Of a stretch of 64,000 bases of DNA, positions 55,566-64,000 are shown one piece after another. The position numbers were made by a program, and so were the translations under genes. How positions within the stretch are numbered: the stretch's first letter is position 1; every line of letters starts with the position of its first letter. The notes below the pieces were generated by a model that saw only the letters and a program-made list of their open reading frames with translations, did no database searches and was not told where the DNA came from. Source of the stretch: Pseudopedobacter saltans DSM 12145 (GTDB lineage: Bacteria; Bacteroidota; Bacteroidia; Sphingobacteriales; Sphingobacteriaceae); assembly GCF_000190735.1 (NCBI RefSeq), contig NC_015177.1:1674001-1738000 (forward strand). Direction: 5' to 3'.

Positions 55566-58013
55566 GTGAAGTTTAACGAAAGCACAGGATATCAGATTAT
55601 TACTGACTGGTTGTCTAAAAACAAGCGGACACCTTTCGATTTTCAGCTAAAGACCTGGGAAAAATACGGCTCAGGTTACAGCGGAATGGTGGTTGCTCCT
55701 ACCGGTTTTGGAAAGACTTTTTCGGTATTTATTGCCGTCGTTATTGATTATCTCAATGAGCCGGAGAATTATGGAAACGGGTTAAAACTGTTATGGATTA
55801 CTCCTTTGCGGGCACTTGCTAAAGATTTAGCGAAAGCCATGAACCAGGCTATTGAAGAGATCGGTCTGGACTGGGTTGTCGAGGTAAGGAGCGGTGATAC
55901 TCCAATTGAAATAAGAGCAAGGCAAAAGAAAATTATGCCCGACATATTGCTTATCACACCCGAAAGCCTGCATTTATTTTTAGCCCAAAAACAGCATAAA
56001 AATCTCTTTAAAAACCTGAATTGTGTCGCCATTGATGAATGGCATGAACTGGTAGATTCTAAACGCGGCGTAATGACCGAGCTGGCCATATCCCGCCTTC
56101 GGGCATACAAGCCGGAATTGAAGATTTGGGGCATCACTGCCACTATAGGCAATCTGGACGAAGCTTTAGATGTACTTATTCCCTACCCCATCAAAAAAAT
56201 AAAAATAATCGCCAAAGAGAAAAAGAAAATCAAGATTTTATCGGTACTACCCGACGAAATTGAAGTGTTACCCTGGGCCGGACATCTAGGTGCCAAACTG
56301 GTAGAGCAGGTTGCCTCTATTATCCTGAAAAGCCAAACAACACTGGTTTTTACCAATACCCGCAGTCAGTCCGAAATATGGTATCAGTTACTATTAAATC
56401 AATATCCGGATTTTGCCGGGCAGATTGCAATTCACCACAGCTCTATTGATAAGGATCTACGAATATGGATAGAGGATAATTTAAACTCTGGATACCTGAA
56501 AGCGGTAGTCTGCACCTCTTCACTGGACCTCGGCGTAGATTTTAAACCAGTAGATACTGTTATACAAATTGGATCGAGCAAAGGCGTTGCCCGTTTCTTA
56601 CAAAGAGCCGGACGTAGCGGCCATTCGCCTTTTGAAACTTCGACCATTTATTTTGTGCCTACACATTCTTTAGAACTTATTGAAGTTTCTGCGCTAAAAG
56701 CCGCATTAAAGGCAAACGCTATCGAGTCCAGAGAACCTTTATTTCTTACTTACGATGTATTGGTTCAATACCTGATAACGCTAGCCCTGGGCGAGGGATT
56801 TAAAGCGAATACCACCTATGAGGAAATTAAATCTACTTATACGTTTAAAGAGATTACAAGGGAAGATTGGGACTGGATATTGCATTTTATCACCAACGGT
56901 GGAAATTTAAGCCAATACAAAGAGTTTCATAAAGTTGTTATTGAAGACGGTTTGTATAAAGTAACCAGCAGGAGAATCGGCATGTTACACCGGCTAAATG
57001 TAGGCGCTATAGTTAGTGATGTTATGATGAAGGTAAAGTTTTTGAGTGGCGGCTACATTGGTATGATTGAAGAATACTTTATCTCGAAACTGAATATCGG
57101 AGACCGCTTTGTATTGGCCGGACGTGTATTGGAACTTGCTATGGTAAAAGACCTAACTGCTTTTGTGAGGGCATCTAAGGGAAAAGGGCTTGTTGCCGCT
57201 TATTTGGGTGGGCGATTGCCGCTTAGCTCCAACCTGTCGCATTATTTAAGGGAAAAACTGGCAGACAGCCTCAATGCAAAATCCAGCGAAAAGGAGCTTG
57301 TTTTTTTACATCCTTTGCTCCAAAGACAATCCGAGCATTCCTATATACCGCAGACAGATGAATTTCTGGTAGAATTGATTGATACACGAGAGGGACATCA
57401 TTTATTTATGTATCCGTTTGAGGGCCGGCTTATTCATGAGGTAATGTCTGCTTTAATTGCCTACCGCATTTCTAAAATCAGATCTATTACTTTTACCATG
57501 GCTATGAATGATTACGGTTTTGAGCTACTGAGCGACCAACCGATTCCTATAAATGAAGATAATGTTCATCAAATACTAAGTAAAGAAAATCTGATTGACG
57601 ATATCCTGCACAGCATCAACGCAACGGAAATGGCTAAAAGAAAGTTCAGGGATATAGCCGTTATTTCTGGAATGGTTGTACAAACTTATCCTGGTCAGCG
57701 GAAAACGTTTAAGAGCCTTCAATCCAGTTCGGGACTCATTTTTCAGGTACTGGAAGATTACGACCCGAATAATCTGTTATTAAAACAGGCTTATACAGAA
57801 GTCTTTAATCAGCAATTACAGGAAAGCAGGTTAAGAGCGGCCTTTAATCGGATCTCCGCTTCGAAAATTGTTATCAAGCATGCTAAGAGTTTCACTCCTT
57901 TAAGCTTTCCTATAAAAGTCGATAGTTTAAGGCAAAGCCTGAGCAGTGAAGATTTGGAAACAAAAGTAATGAAACTGCAAAACGAAGCGTTTAAATCAGA
58001 CAATAAAAGGTAA
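55566..58013 (+). CDS. Lhr-like DEXH-box DNA helicase, ligase-associated
   Basis: A superfamily 2 helicase of the Lhr-core type, 815 residues. Walker A is VAPTGFGKT (43-51), the Walker B motif is AIDEWHEL (DEWH in place of DEAH), SAT-like is GITATIG, and motif VI is FLQRAGRSGHS. The C-terminal winged-helix and beta-barrel parts follow (after about 440). It should unwind DNA or RNA-DNA hybrids 3' to 5' in repair. The start is GTG 55566, 31 bp after the ligase. It ends with the ATG of the phosphoesterase gene (1 base overlap). Confidence 0.95.
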   Translation: MKFNESTGYQIITDWLSKNKRTPFDFQLKTWEKYGSGYSGMVVAPTGFGKTFSVFIAVVIDYLNEPENYGNGLKLLWITPLRALAKDLAKAMNQAIEEIGLDWVVEVRSGDTPIEIRARQKKIMPDILLITPESLHLFLAQKQHKNLFKNLNCVAIDEWHELVDSKRGVMTELAISRLRAYKPELKIWGITATIGNLDEALDVLIPYPIKKIKIIAKEKKKIKILSVLPDEIEVLPWAGHLGAKLVEQVASIILKSQTTLVFTNTRSQSEIWYQLLLNQYPDFAGQIAIHHSSIDKDLRIWIEDNLNSGYLKAVVCTSSLDLGVDFKPVDTVIQIGSSKGVARFLQRAGRSGHSPFETSTIYFVPTHSLELIEVSALKAALKANAIESREPLFLTYDVLVQYLITLALGEGFKANTTYEEIKSTYTFKEITREDWDWILHFITNGGNLSQYKEFHKVVIEDGLYKVTSRRIGMLHRLNVGAIVSDVMMKVKFLSGGYIGMIEEYFISKLNIGDRFVLAGRVLELAMVKDLTAFVRASKGKGLVAAYLGGRLPLSSNLSHYLREKLADSLNAKSSEKELVFLHPLLQRQSEHSYIPQTDEFLVELIDTREGHHLFMYPFEGRLIHEVMSALIAYRISKIRSITFTMAMNDYGFELLSDQPIPINEDNVHQILSKENLIDDILHSINATEMAKRKFRDIAVISGMVVQTYPGQRKTFKSLQSSSGLIFQVLEDYDPNNLLLKQAYTEVFNQQLQESRLRAAFNRISASKIVIKHAKSFTPLSFPIKVDSLRQSLSSEDLETKVMKLQNEAFKSDNKR

Positions 58014-58654
58014 TGAAGATTTTAACCCGGCAATTAGGCAGACATTCTTTTATTTTTTCTGAATATAAAACGCTCTATTGGGAAGCTAAACGAACACTTG
58101 TGCTCAGTGATATCCATCTGGGCAAGGCGGCTCACTTTCGTAAACATGGCATAGCGATACCATCGGAAATTATGCAAAAAGATCTGGAAAGACTAGGCGA
58201 AGCTTTGGACTATTTCAATCCGCAACGCCTGATTATTGTCGGCGATCTCATTCATGCAGGAAATAACAGTGACACACTTTTATTTGACGAATGGAGAGCA
58301 AAACATCCTTTCCTTGAAATAGATCTGGTTAAAGGGAATCATGATCGCATAAAGAAAGAATATCTGGAAAAGTGGAAGATCAATCTTTATCAGGATCAAC
58401 TGCAAATAGAAGATATTCTCTTCGTTCATGAACCTGTAAAAACTGGAGGTTTGTTTACGATATCGGGACATATACATCCCGGGGTTAGTTTGAAACTCCA
58501 AAAGCATCAGGTAATCAGACTAGCGTGTTGGGCTTTTAATGATGAACAGCTTATATTACCTGCTTTTTGCAGTTTCTCTGGCATGGACACAAAATATGTT
58601 AGGCAGGGTTTTCAGAAAATCGCTGTTGCAGACGGTCTAATTATTGAGATTTAG
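58013..58654 (+). CDS. pdeM: Ligase-associated DNA damage response endonuclease PdeM
   Basis: A metallophosphoesterase of the MPE fold. Metal and catalytic motifs are LVLSDIHLGKAAHFRKHG (residues about 31-46), VGDLIHAGN, GNHDR and SGHIHPG. The 213-residue length is typical. Known members have phosphodiesterase and nuclease activity on DNA. It starts with the ATG that shares one base with the helicase stop codon, so translation is coupled. It is the last gene of the repair operon. Confidence 0.93.
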   Translation: MKILTRQLGRHSFIFSEYKTLYWEAKRTLVLSDIHLGKAAHFRKHGIAIPSEIMQKDLERLGEALDYFNPQRLIIVGDLIHAGNNSDTLLFDEWRAKHPFLEIDLVKGNHDRIKKEYLEKWKINLYQDQLQIEDILFVHEPVKTGGLFTISGHIHPGVSLKLQKHQVIRLACWAFNDEQLILPAFCSFSGMDTKYVRQGFQKIAVADGLIIEI

Positions 58655-58741
58655 AACGAATAATCCTAAAATAAAACTAAATCATTATCAATTTTTCACG
58701 CTAACACACCTATAATAGTAAGTCGAAAAACTGTCCTTCCT

Positions 58742-60046
58742 CTACTCCGGAAAACTCACATCCTCTACATCTATGATATAACCGTTTTGGATCAAGAAAT
58801 CATATAAATGCTTTGCTTCATCTGAAACGGGCATTGTTTTACTGGTAATAATTTCTTTAGTTTTAGGATCCTGGTAAGGATAAGCCAATAGCTTTACATT
58901 TCTGCTAAATAAATCGCTGATGTAAGCCAGTAGTTCATCTGTATATCCCGAAGTATAGTTTTCTGAATGAAAAATATATTTTAGATTATTGATACTTGTG
59001 GTGATACCTACACTTAATGGCTTTGCCATAGAAAGATATTTAGCCAGCTTATGGTGTCTGTTGAAATTTGTTATAATCACCGGATAGCCCATTGCTAATA
59101 TTTCTCTGGTTCTTCCAGCTATATTGTTCAGGAAATCGTTGTCTTCTTCCTGAGCTCTCGACATCAAATTATTCAGCGTAAGCTCAACAACAGTAATTAA
59201 TGCATCGTTTTCTATAGCTTTCTTTTCTTTATATTGTTGTACGGCATGTTCAAACAAACCAAGATCTGGAAGATTCTTCTGTTTAAATCTTGTCCTTAAG
59301 ATCATAATATGTTTTTTATACATATGATCTTTCGCCTGTCTGGCTATGCCATCAGGTTCAAAAAAAGCAGCGGGAGAAAACCCCTTCTGAATAAGGAAAA
59401 GGTTTACGGATATATCATCTAAGCCTTCGAAGACCTTTCCGCTTACGCGAATCAGATCAATCTCGACAGATCCTTTGGAAAGATTATCTGTTAGAGATTC
59501 TACCATTTGACGTGGGTTATGATTTAGATAAAACGCTGCGTAAACCAGATTCACACCCAATACTCCCAGAACATTTTGCTGTAAAGACACATCGGTATCT
59601 AATAACCTTACATGGAAAATAATCAGGTTTTCTTCTCCTTTTGGTTCCAATTGAAATTTAATACCTAACCAGCCATGCGGATCGTTAGTCTTATTATAAT
59701 TAATTGTGGTTACGGTATTGGCAAAAGCAAAAAAAGTACGGTTTTTATATTTTTCTGAGTTTAGGCGCTCCTCCAATAGCTGATACTCGTAATCAAGCAT
59801 TTTCAGCAATCTCGATCTGGATACATATCTACCCGATTCCTCTATTCCGTATATTTCGTTGCTGAAAGTCATATCATAAGCAGACATGGTTTTGGCAACT
59901 GTTCCCGAGGCTGCTCCGGCAGTAAAAAAATTTCGGGCAACTTCTTGTCCTGCACCAATTTCCGCAAAAGTTCCGTAAACCTGTTCATCCAGATTTAAGG
60001 TTAATGCTTTTCTACGCGTGTCGAGTATTTCTAAGCTCATATACAA
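58742..60046 (-). CDS. Conserved cytosolic protein of unknown function
   Basis: I know this family as widespread and often misnamed as TonB-dependent receptor. The sequence gives no signal peptide and no outer-membrane barrel pattern, so the name is wrong. Fixed points are VYGTFAEIGAGQEVARNFF (residues 23-41), GTVAKTMSAYDMTFSNEIYG (48-67, given as TVAKTMSAYDM), VTTINYNK near 110, GWLGIKFQLEP and LGVLGVNLVYAAFY, and ITNFNRHHKLAKYLS near 325. The Gly-rich GAGQEV and TMSAYDM segments look like an active site. Its 434-residue length is regular. It is followed by the terminator that serves hsp20 upstream. Confidence 0.8.
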   Translation of the reverse strand: MYMSLEILDTRRKALTLNLDEQVYGTFAEIGAGQEVARNFFTAGAASGTVAKTMSAYDMTFSNEIYGIEESGRYVSRSRLLKMLDYEYQLLEERLNSEKYKNRTFFAFANTVTTINYNKTNDPHGWLGIKFQLEPKGEENLIIFHVRLLDTDVSLQQNVLGVLGVNLVYAAFYLNHNPRQMVESLTDNLSKGSVEIDLIRVSGKVFEGLDDISVNLFLIQKGFSPAAFFEPDGIARQAKDHMYKKHIMILRTRFKQKNLPDLGLFEHAVQQYKEKKAIENDALITVVELTLNNLMSRAQEEDNDFLNNIAGRTREILAMGYPVIITNFNRHHKLAKYLSMAKPLSVGITTSINNLKYIFHSENYTSGYTDELLAYISDLFSRNVKLLAYPYQDPKTKEIITSKTMPVSDEAKHLYDFLIQNGYIIDVEDVSFPE

Positions 60047-60056
60047 ATATAAAACA

Positions 60057-60083
60057 AAAAGCCCCGCATTAAGCGGAGCTTTT
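60057..60083 (-). terminator. Terminator of hsp20
   Basis: A stem of about 11 bp (around 60057-60067 with 60073-60083, one mismatch) with a 5-base loop, T-rich on the minus strand. It lies 42 bp beyond the hsp20 stop and just before the next minus-strand gene. Confidence 0.75.
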
Positions 60084-60124
60084 CAAACCTAAACCAACCA
60101 ATTATGAAAAACTAAATGAAAATC

Positions 60125-60550
60125 TTAGCTTACTTGTATTTGCTTTACTTGCGCTTTTTCTTCTTTTTTCTTTGCAATAGCTATAGTCAATACGCCATCA
60201 ACATAGCTAGCTTGTATTTTATCGGTATCTGCACTTTCTGGTAAAGTGAAAGATCTGCTGAAAGAATTGTAACCAAATTCTTTTCTTGTTACTTTTTTTC
60301 CTTCTTCTATCACATCTTTTTTACTCTCCGCAGAAATGGTTAATACGTTTTCTTCAACATTAATCTTAAAGTCTTCTTTCTTTAAACCCGGTACAGCCAA
60401 TTCTACTTCGTATTTATCTTCAGCTTCTGCAATGTTAACAGCTGGTAATTTCGAAAAAGCTTTATCGTTAAAAACCGTATCAAATAAGTCATTAAATGGT
60501 GCAAATCCTGGTGTATAACTTCTACCGTTGTTAAATTTTACTAGTGCCAT
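60125..60550 (-). CDS. Hsp20/alpha-crystallin family small heat shock protein
   Basis: An ATP-independent chaperone that holds unfolding proteins in large oligomers. The alpha-crystallin domain spans about residues 36-130, with ELAVPGLKKEDFKINVEE, the SFTLPESADTDKIQASYVDG and GVLTIAIAKKKE blocks. The short N-terminal arm (APFNDLFDTVF) and C-terminal tail (VKQIQVS, with an IQV in the position of the usual I-x-I/V) aid assembly. The 141-residue length is normal. It is monocistronic. Confidence 0.95.
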   Translation of the reverse strand: MALVKFNNGRSYTPGFAPFNDLFDTVFNDKAFSKLPAVNIAEAEDKYEVELAVPGLKKEDFKINVEENVLTISAESKKDVIEEGKKVTRKEFGYNSFSRSFTLPESADTDKIQASYVDGVLTIAIAKKKEEKAQVKQIQVS

Positions 60551-60746
60551 TTTTAATATCTCCTATATTTTTATTTCAATTATTAATTACTGATAGGCAT
60601 TGTTCAACTCACGTACCAACAGCAAAAACAAGACATTTTGTCTTTTAATAACATTTTTAAATGACATTTTTTCAGCAAACATTAAAATAATGCTTTTTAA
60701 CAGGTCAAGACTGGCACAATTTGATTAGCGTATGTTTGCAATTGTT

Positions 60747-60754
60747 TACCTTTG
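60747..60754 (+). promoter_or_regulatory. -7 promoter element before the thioesterase gene
   Basis: TACCTTTG matches TANNTTTG exactly. A TTTG at 60720-60723 lies 23 bp upstream, slightly more than usual. The predicted start is near 60758, about 14 bases before the ATG. A second TANNTTTG copy (60731-60738) lies upstream. Confidence 0.5.
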
Positions 60755-60771
60755 AAAGAGAATAATTTTTT

Positions 60772-61161
60772 ATGAGCAAATTTCTTTTAGATTTCGAGGT
60801 TAGAGATTACGAATGTGATTTACAGGGCATAGTAAACAATGCAGTTTATCAAAATTATTATGAACATGCAAGACACCAGCATTTAAGAAGTGTAGGCCTT
60901 GATTTTGCACAACTGCATCAGCAAAATATCGATCCGGTAGTTTATCGAATAGAAATAGATTTTAGAAAACCACTTAAAAGTGGCAATACCTTCCTTGTTG
61001 AAACTGATATTGTCCGCGATGGCAATCTTAAATTTATATTTAATCAGGAGATTAAAAGCAATGGAATTTTAATCAACAAAGCAAAAGTAACCGTTGTCTT
61101 TACCAATAAAGGCAAACCAATCCCCGCTCCTGCTGATATCTTGGAAGCCCTAGGTTTATAG
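60772..61161 (+). CDS. Acyl-CoA thioesterase (hotdog fold, YbgC/FadM-like)
   Basis: A 129-residue hotdog thioesterase. The catalytic region DYECDLQGIVNNAVYQNYYEHAR (given as DLQGIVNNAVYQNYYEHAR, residues 16-34) has the Asp and the YxxYxEHAR helix of the 4-hydroxybenzoyl-CoA thioesterase subclass. The rest follows the fold (YRIEIDFRKPLKSGN, KAKVTVVFTNKGKP). It would hydrolyse medium or short acyl-CoA, in the cytosol. It converges with folB (2-bp gap). Confidence 0.92.
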   Translation: MSKFLLDFEVRDYECDLQGIVNNAVYQNYYEHARHQHLRSVGLDFAQLHQQNIDPVVYRIEIDFRKPLKSGNTFLVETDIVRDGNLKFIFNQEIKSNGILINKAKVTVVFTNKGKPIPAPADILEALGL

Positions 61162-61163
61162 TT

Positions 61164-61535
61164 TTAATGCTTATAGGTAAGTTCGACAAAAGATCTGGCT
61201 ATTTCTGCCTGTACAGGCGGATTCAACTTTTGTATCTTCACATAAGCTTTATCTACAAATCTAAAGGACTTTATTATTTCCGAAAGAATTTCCTGAGCTA
61301 CAGGTTCTAAAAGCTTCCTTTCTTTGTCGAAAGCATTTTTACAGATATCGTATAATTTCACGTAATCTACGGTATTGGAAAGTTCATCGACGTTGGATTC
61401 GCTTTCGGAAACTTCCATTTCGGCCCATATATTCACTATAAAATCATTTTTAAGTATTCGTTCTTCCCTATACAAACCTATAGCAGCTTTAAACTTTATA
61501 TCTTCTAAACCTATCTTTCGTGTAAACTTTGCCAT
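61164..61535 (-). CDS. folB: Dihydroneopterin aldolase
   Basis: FolB converts 7,8-dihydroneopterin into 6-hydroxymethyl-7,8-dihydropterin and glycolaldehyde in folate biosynthesis. The sequence opens with IGLEDIKFKAAIGLYREER, has TVDYVKLYDICKNAF and LEPVAQEILSEII with the catalytic Glu, and ends with VQAEIARSFVEL. The 123-residue length is standard. It is a single gene on the minus strand, separated from folD by 15 kb. Confidence 0.94.
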   Translation of the reverse strand: MAKFTRKIGLEDIKFKAAIGLYREERILKNDFIVNIWAEMEVSESESNVDELSNTVDYVKLYDICKNAFDKERKLLEPVAQEILSEIIKSFRFVDKAYVKIQKLNPPVQAEIARSFVELTYKH

Positions 61536-61641
61536 TTTTTTAGAAATATAATAATAGACCCAATACTATTAATCACAAACCTAATACATTTTTCTTTGTT
61601 ATAACAAGAACAATCCATTTATACACTTAAAACAAAAAAAC

Positions 61642-61860
61642 ATGAAAAGAACAATAGGTATTATTTTAGTCATTATTGGTATTGCCATGCTGGTTTTAGG
61701 CGGCGGCTTTTCTTTCACTAAAAAAGAAAAAGTTATTGATGCAGGTCCGTTGGAAGTTACTGCCGATAAAAAAGAACATGTAAACTGGCCTCCATATGTT
61801 GGTGGAATTGTGCTTGTTGTTGGTGTAGTTTTAGCAGTTTCTGGGAATAAAAATTCCTGA
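61642..61860 (+). CDS. Small two-helix membrane protein
   Basis: A 72-residue protein with two hydrophobic helices (about 4-24 and 52-68) and a charged loop between them containing KKEKVIDAGPLEVTADKKEHVNWPP. Small proteins with this helix-loop-helix pattern and a KVID-PLEV loop are common in Bacteroidota and have no known function. The sequence has a clear ATG start and normal codon use. The next gene is 206 bp away on the same strand. Confidence 0.7.
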   Translation: MKRTIGIILVIIGIAMLVLGGGFSFTKKEKVIDAGPLEVTADKKEHVNWPPYVGGIVLVVGVVLAVSGNKNS

Positions 61861-62066
61861 TTTTCCAGGTATCTGTTTCGGGGTTATTATTGATAATGGC
61901 TATAAGCCTGAAATTCAGTGTGCGAAAATCCCGTAAAAATCGAACTGGAACAAACAGTAAATTAATAACTCCTTGGGAATTGTCTAAATTAAGCAAGCTC
62001 TTAGATTTTATTTCGCAGACCGAGAATTAAGTCTAATTTTGACGGAATAATCTATGTGCTGCAACA

Positions 62067-62456
62067 ATGAAGAATTATAAAAAATATTACATTATTCCCG
62101 CTCCACCCGAAGAAGTTTATTGGGCACTTACTAATCCTTTAAGTATAAAACTTTGGACTGGAGAGGAAGCTGAAATGAGTACTGAAGCCGGCTCTGAATT
62201 TTCTATTTTCGACGGAAGTATAACCGGAAAAAACCTGGAATTTGAAGAAGGCAAAAAAATCGTTCAGCAATGGGATTTTGAAGGCGAAGCAGAAGATTCT
62301 ATCGTTACCATCAAATTGCATGACCATAAGAAGGGAACTTCTGTAGAACTGGTACATACTAATATACCAGATGAAGTTTATAATGAATTTGTTGAAGGAT
62401 GGAATGACAATTATTTCGCCAGCCTTTTGGAATTCTTTGAGGATGACGGTTTTTAA
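62067..62456 (+). CDS. START-like (SRPBCC/AHSA1) domain protein
   Basis: A 129-residue helix-grip fold protein. It opens with the usual IPAPPEEVYWALTNPLSIKLWTGE, has AGSEFSIFDGSITGKNLEFEEGKKIVQQW, and ends with GWNDNYFASLLEFFED, the C-terminal helix that caps the ligand pocket. AHSA1 members act as ligand binders or Hsp90 co-chaperone relatives. The substrate is not deducible. The gene is followed by a terminator and converges on lysA. Confidence 0.88.
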   Translation: MKNYKKYYIIPAPPEEVYWALTNPLSIKLWTGEEAEMSTEAGSEFSIFDGSITGKNLEFEEGKKIVQQWDFEGEAEDSIVTIKLHDHKKGTSVELVHTNIPDEVYNEFVEGWNDNYFASLLEFFEDDGF

Positions 62457-62464
62457 AAGAAAAA

Positions 62465-62494
62465 GCCTTTGATTAACTCAAAGGCTTTTTTTTT
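62465..62494 (+). terminator. Terminator between the START-like gene and lysA
   Basis: An 8-bp stem (62465-62472 with 62478-62485) and nine T follow. The upstream A run gives a T-rich tail also for the minus strand, so it can serve both genes. Confidence 0.85.
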
Positions 62495-62516
62495 ATGATC
62501 AATATTAATTTTATAG

Positions 62517-63683
62517 TTATAGCTCGTCAGAATAAACCGATCTGATTCCAGGTCTAAGATTGTAGAAAGAAGCCATTACCTCTCCGTAAGCGCCCGCGGT
62601 ACGTAAAGCAATTAAATCTCCTCTGCTGGCTTCTACCAGTTCCACTTCTTTACCAAAACAATCTGATGATTCGCATATCGGACCTACTACATCATAAGGT
62701 TTTGTCGCTTTTGTCTGATCATCCAGGTAAGAAATATTTTCTATTTTATGGTAAGCCTGATATAAAGCAGGGCGCATTAACTCTGTCATACCAGCATCTA
62801 CTACTACAAAATCTTTCTTGATACCATGTTTCAGGTAAAGTACTTTTGTAATTAAACTGGCACTTTGTGCCACCAAAGCTCTACCTAACTCGAAATGAAC
62901 TTCCTGATGAGGTTTCACTTCTAAAAAATCATTAAATATTTTGAAGTAGGTTTCGAAATCAGCAACACTATGTTCATCCGGATGATGGTAATCTACACCT
63001 AAACCGCCACCAACATTCAATACTTTAACAGTTACACCTCTTTCTTCGAACCATTGTTGAATCTCATTTACTTTCACACAAAGGCTCTTAAACACATTCA
63101 TGTCTGTAATCTGAGAACCAACATGAAAATGAACCCCAAGGAACTTAATATTTTCTGAAGCTTTTAAAGTATCTACTATCTTTGGTAAGTCCCATGAATT
63201 CACACCAAATTTATTCTCATCCAAACCTGTTGTGATGTAATGATGTGTATGTGCATCAACATTTGGATTAACCCTAATGGCAACAGAAGCTTTTTTTCCC
63301 TTTTTTCCGGCTAATTCGTTGATCACTTCCAGTTCGTGAACAGACTCTACATTGAAACAGAAAATATCGTTATCCAGAGCCAAATTGATTTCTGCATCGG
63401 ACTTACCTACTCCAGCAAATACGATATCATTGTTTGTAAAACCTGTTTCGATTGCCCTGCTTACCTCTCCGCCAGATACGCAATCTGCACCAAAGCCAAT
63501 TTCTTTAATTGCAGAAAGCACTCTTTTATTGAAATTAGATTTTACCGCGAAATGCACATGAAAACCATATTTCGAAGAAGCATCTTTACATGATTTTAAG
63601 GTTTGTTGAAGCAAGCCCATATCGTAGTAATAGAATGGAGTTTCCTTACCTACAAATTTCTCTACGATTGCACTATTAAACAT
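62517..63683 (-). CDS. lysA: Diaminopimelate decarboxylase
   Basis: LysA makes lysine from meso-diaminopimelate. The PLP Lys lies in HFAVKSNFN near residue 46, the Gly-rich phosphate-binding segment is NVGGGLGVDYHHPD, and the catalytic Cys is in GPICESSDCFGKE. The protein ends in the family's FYNLRPGIRSVYSDEL. I chose ATG 63683 (MFNSAI) over 63692. The length of about 388 residues is normal. The start lies 21 bp after the end of lysC, so the two are probably co-transcribed in the lysine pathway. Confidence 0.95.
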   Translation of the reverse strand: MFNSAIVEKFVGKETPFYYYDMGLLQQTLKSCKDASSKYGFHVHFAVKSNFNKRVLSAIKEIGFGADCVSGGEVSRAIETGFTNNDIVFAGVGKSDAEINLALDNDIFCFNVESVHELEVINELAGKKGKKASVAIRVNPNVDAHTHHYITTGLDENKFGVNSWDLPKIVDTLKASENIKFLGVHFHVGSQITDMNVFKSLCVKVNEIQQWFEERGVTVKVLNVGGGLGVDYHHPDEHSVADFETYFKIFNDFLEVKPHQEVHFELGRALVAQSASLITKVLYLKHGIKKDFVVVDAGMTELMRPALYQAYHKIENISYLDDQTKATKPYDVVGPICESSDCFGKEVELVEASRGDLIALRTAGAYGEVMASFYNLRPGIRSVYSDEL

Positions 63684-63704
63684 TTTTCCCATCGTCTTCT
63701 GCCA

Positions 63705-64000
63705 TTAATTAGTTTCAAACAAACCTTTATGTAAACTTCTCAAAGTCTCTATTTTATCCTCGCCTCTGATTAAAAGAGAAACGTTATGATTGCTACCTCC
63801 ATAAGAAATCATTCTTAAAGGAATATGCTTTAAAGCTTCGAATATTTTTGCTGCCCCACCATGAGTGCTTGCACCCAAATCGCCCACAATACAAATGATT
63901 GTCTGGTTAACATCAACTTCTACAATACCAAAATCATTCAGCTCACGAGTAATTTCTCCCAGATATTTAGTTTCATCGATTGTTAATGATACCGCAACCT
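63705..64000 (-). CDS. lysC: Aspartate kinase, C-terminal part (cut by window edge)
   Basis: Only the last about 97 residues are present. They are the second ACT domain of aspartokinase: IDETKYLGEITRELNDFGIVEVD, then TIICIVGDLGASTHGGAAKIF and ISYGGSNHNVSLLI, which binds lysine or threonine as feedback inhibitor. The reading frame is open to base 64000, so the catalytic domain lies beyond the window. It catalyses phosphorylation of aspartate, the first step to lysine, and lies upstream of lysA in the same direction. Confidence 0.88.
   Translation of the reverse strand, partial: VAVSLTIDETKYLGEITRELNDFGIVEVDVNQTIICIVGDLGASTHGGAAKIFEALKHIPLRMISYGGSNHNVSLLIRGEDKIETLRSLHKGLFETN

Noticed and set aside
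58742-60046. TonB-dependent receptor
   Set aside because: No signal peptide, plug or barrel strands; the sequence is that of a soluble protein.

Overview
The window looks like chromosome of a Bacteroidota bacterium of the family Sphingobacteriaceae, closest in character to Pedobacter or Pseudopedobacter. The base composition is AT-rich. Supporting signs are a type IX secretion sorting domain, TANNTTTG promoter elements, lipoproteins with SCKK-like N-termini, an MbnP/di-heme peroxidase cluster, a BtuG-like surface lipoprotein, and the Lhr/ligase/exonuclease/PdeM repair operon. No integrated phage, CRISPR array or tRNA was seen. The only clear mobile DNA is a decayed IS982-type element with both ends preserved.

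Layout. 1-8 kb: a sterol-desaturase-like hydroxylase, a T9SS cargo protein, and an RND efflux operon whose pump and outer-membrane channel are read as one 1512-residue protein. 8-15 kb: a small membrane protein, monomeric isocitrate dehydrogenase, a 38-residue membrane protein, and a carbamoyltransferase/GT2/GT9 surface-glycan operon. 15-21 kb: a degenerate phytochrome-like histidine kinase tail to tail with a LuxR-type regulator, a frameshifted DUF6766 gene, mnmE, and a PAS protein carrying an orphan phosphoacceptor helix. 21-30 kb: a DPP III-like peptidase, the IS982 fossil, a flavin reductase, and a four-gene operon of exported enzymes (FGE-like, Tat Gfo/Idh, ApbE, hydroxypyruvate-isomerase-like). 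30-35 kb: two divergent redox/copper operons: a Cys-motif protein, MbnP, di-heme peroxidase and CDICGCG barrel on one side, and a lipoprotein, SCO and cytochrome c on the other, followed by rnpB. 35-44 kb: an NtrC-type regulator, an MFS/amidohydrolase/TRIC operon, a GyrI-like protein, a BtuG-like propeller behind a cobalamin riboswitch, and a fructosamine kinase. 44-50 kb: lepA, folD, a DoxX pseudogene and small enzymes. 50-59 kb: two DNA-repair modules facing away from each other. 59-64 kb: an unrecognised conserved protein, Hsp20, a thioesterase, folB, a START-like protein, lysA and the end of lysC.

Three things tie the window together. First, two reading-frame problems (RND/OMF fusion, DUF6766) each sit in a run of A and are each repaired by one added A. 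That points to homopolymer sequencing error or to transcriptional slippage. Second, several regions form coherent extracytoplasmic redox modules: the copper/heme divergon and the ApbE operon. Third, the repair divergon starts at a very compact double palindrome that covers the start codon of the radical SAM gene.

Starts were chosen from homology and gene spacing, because Shine-Dalgarno sequences are weak in this phylum. Family assignments come from recalled sequence patterns and were not checked by database search.
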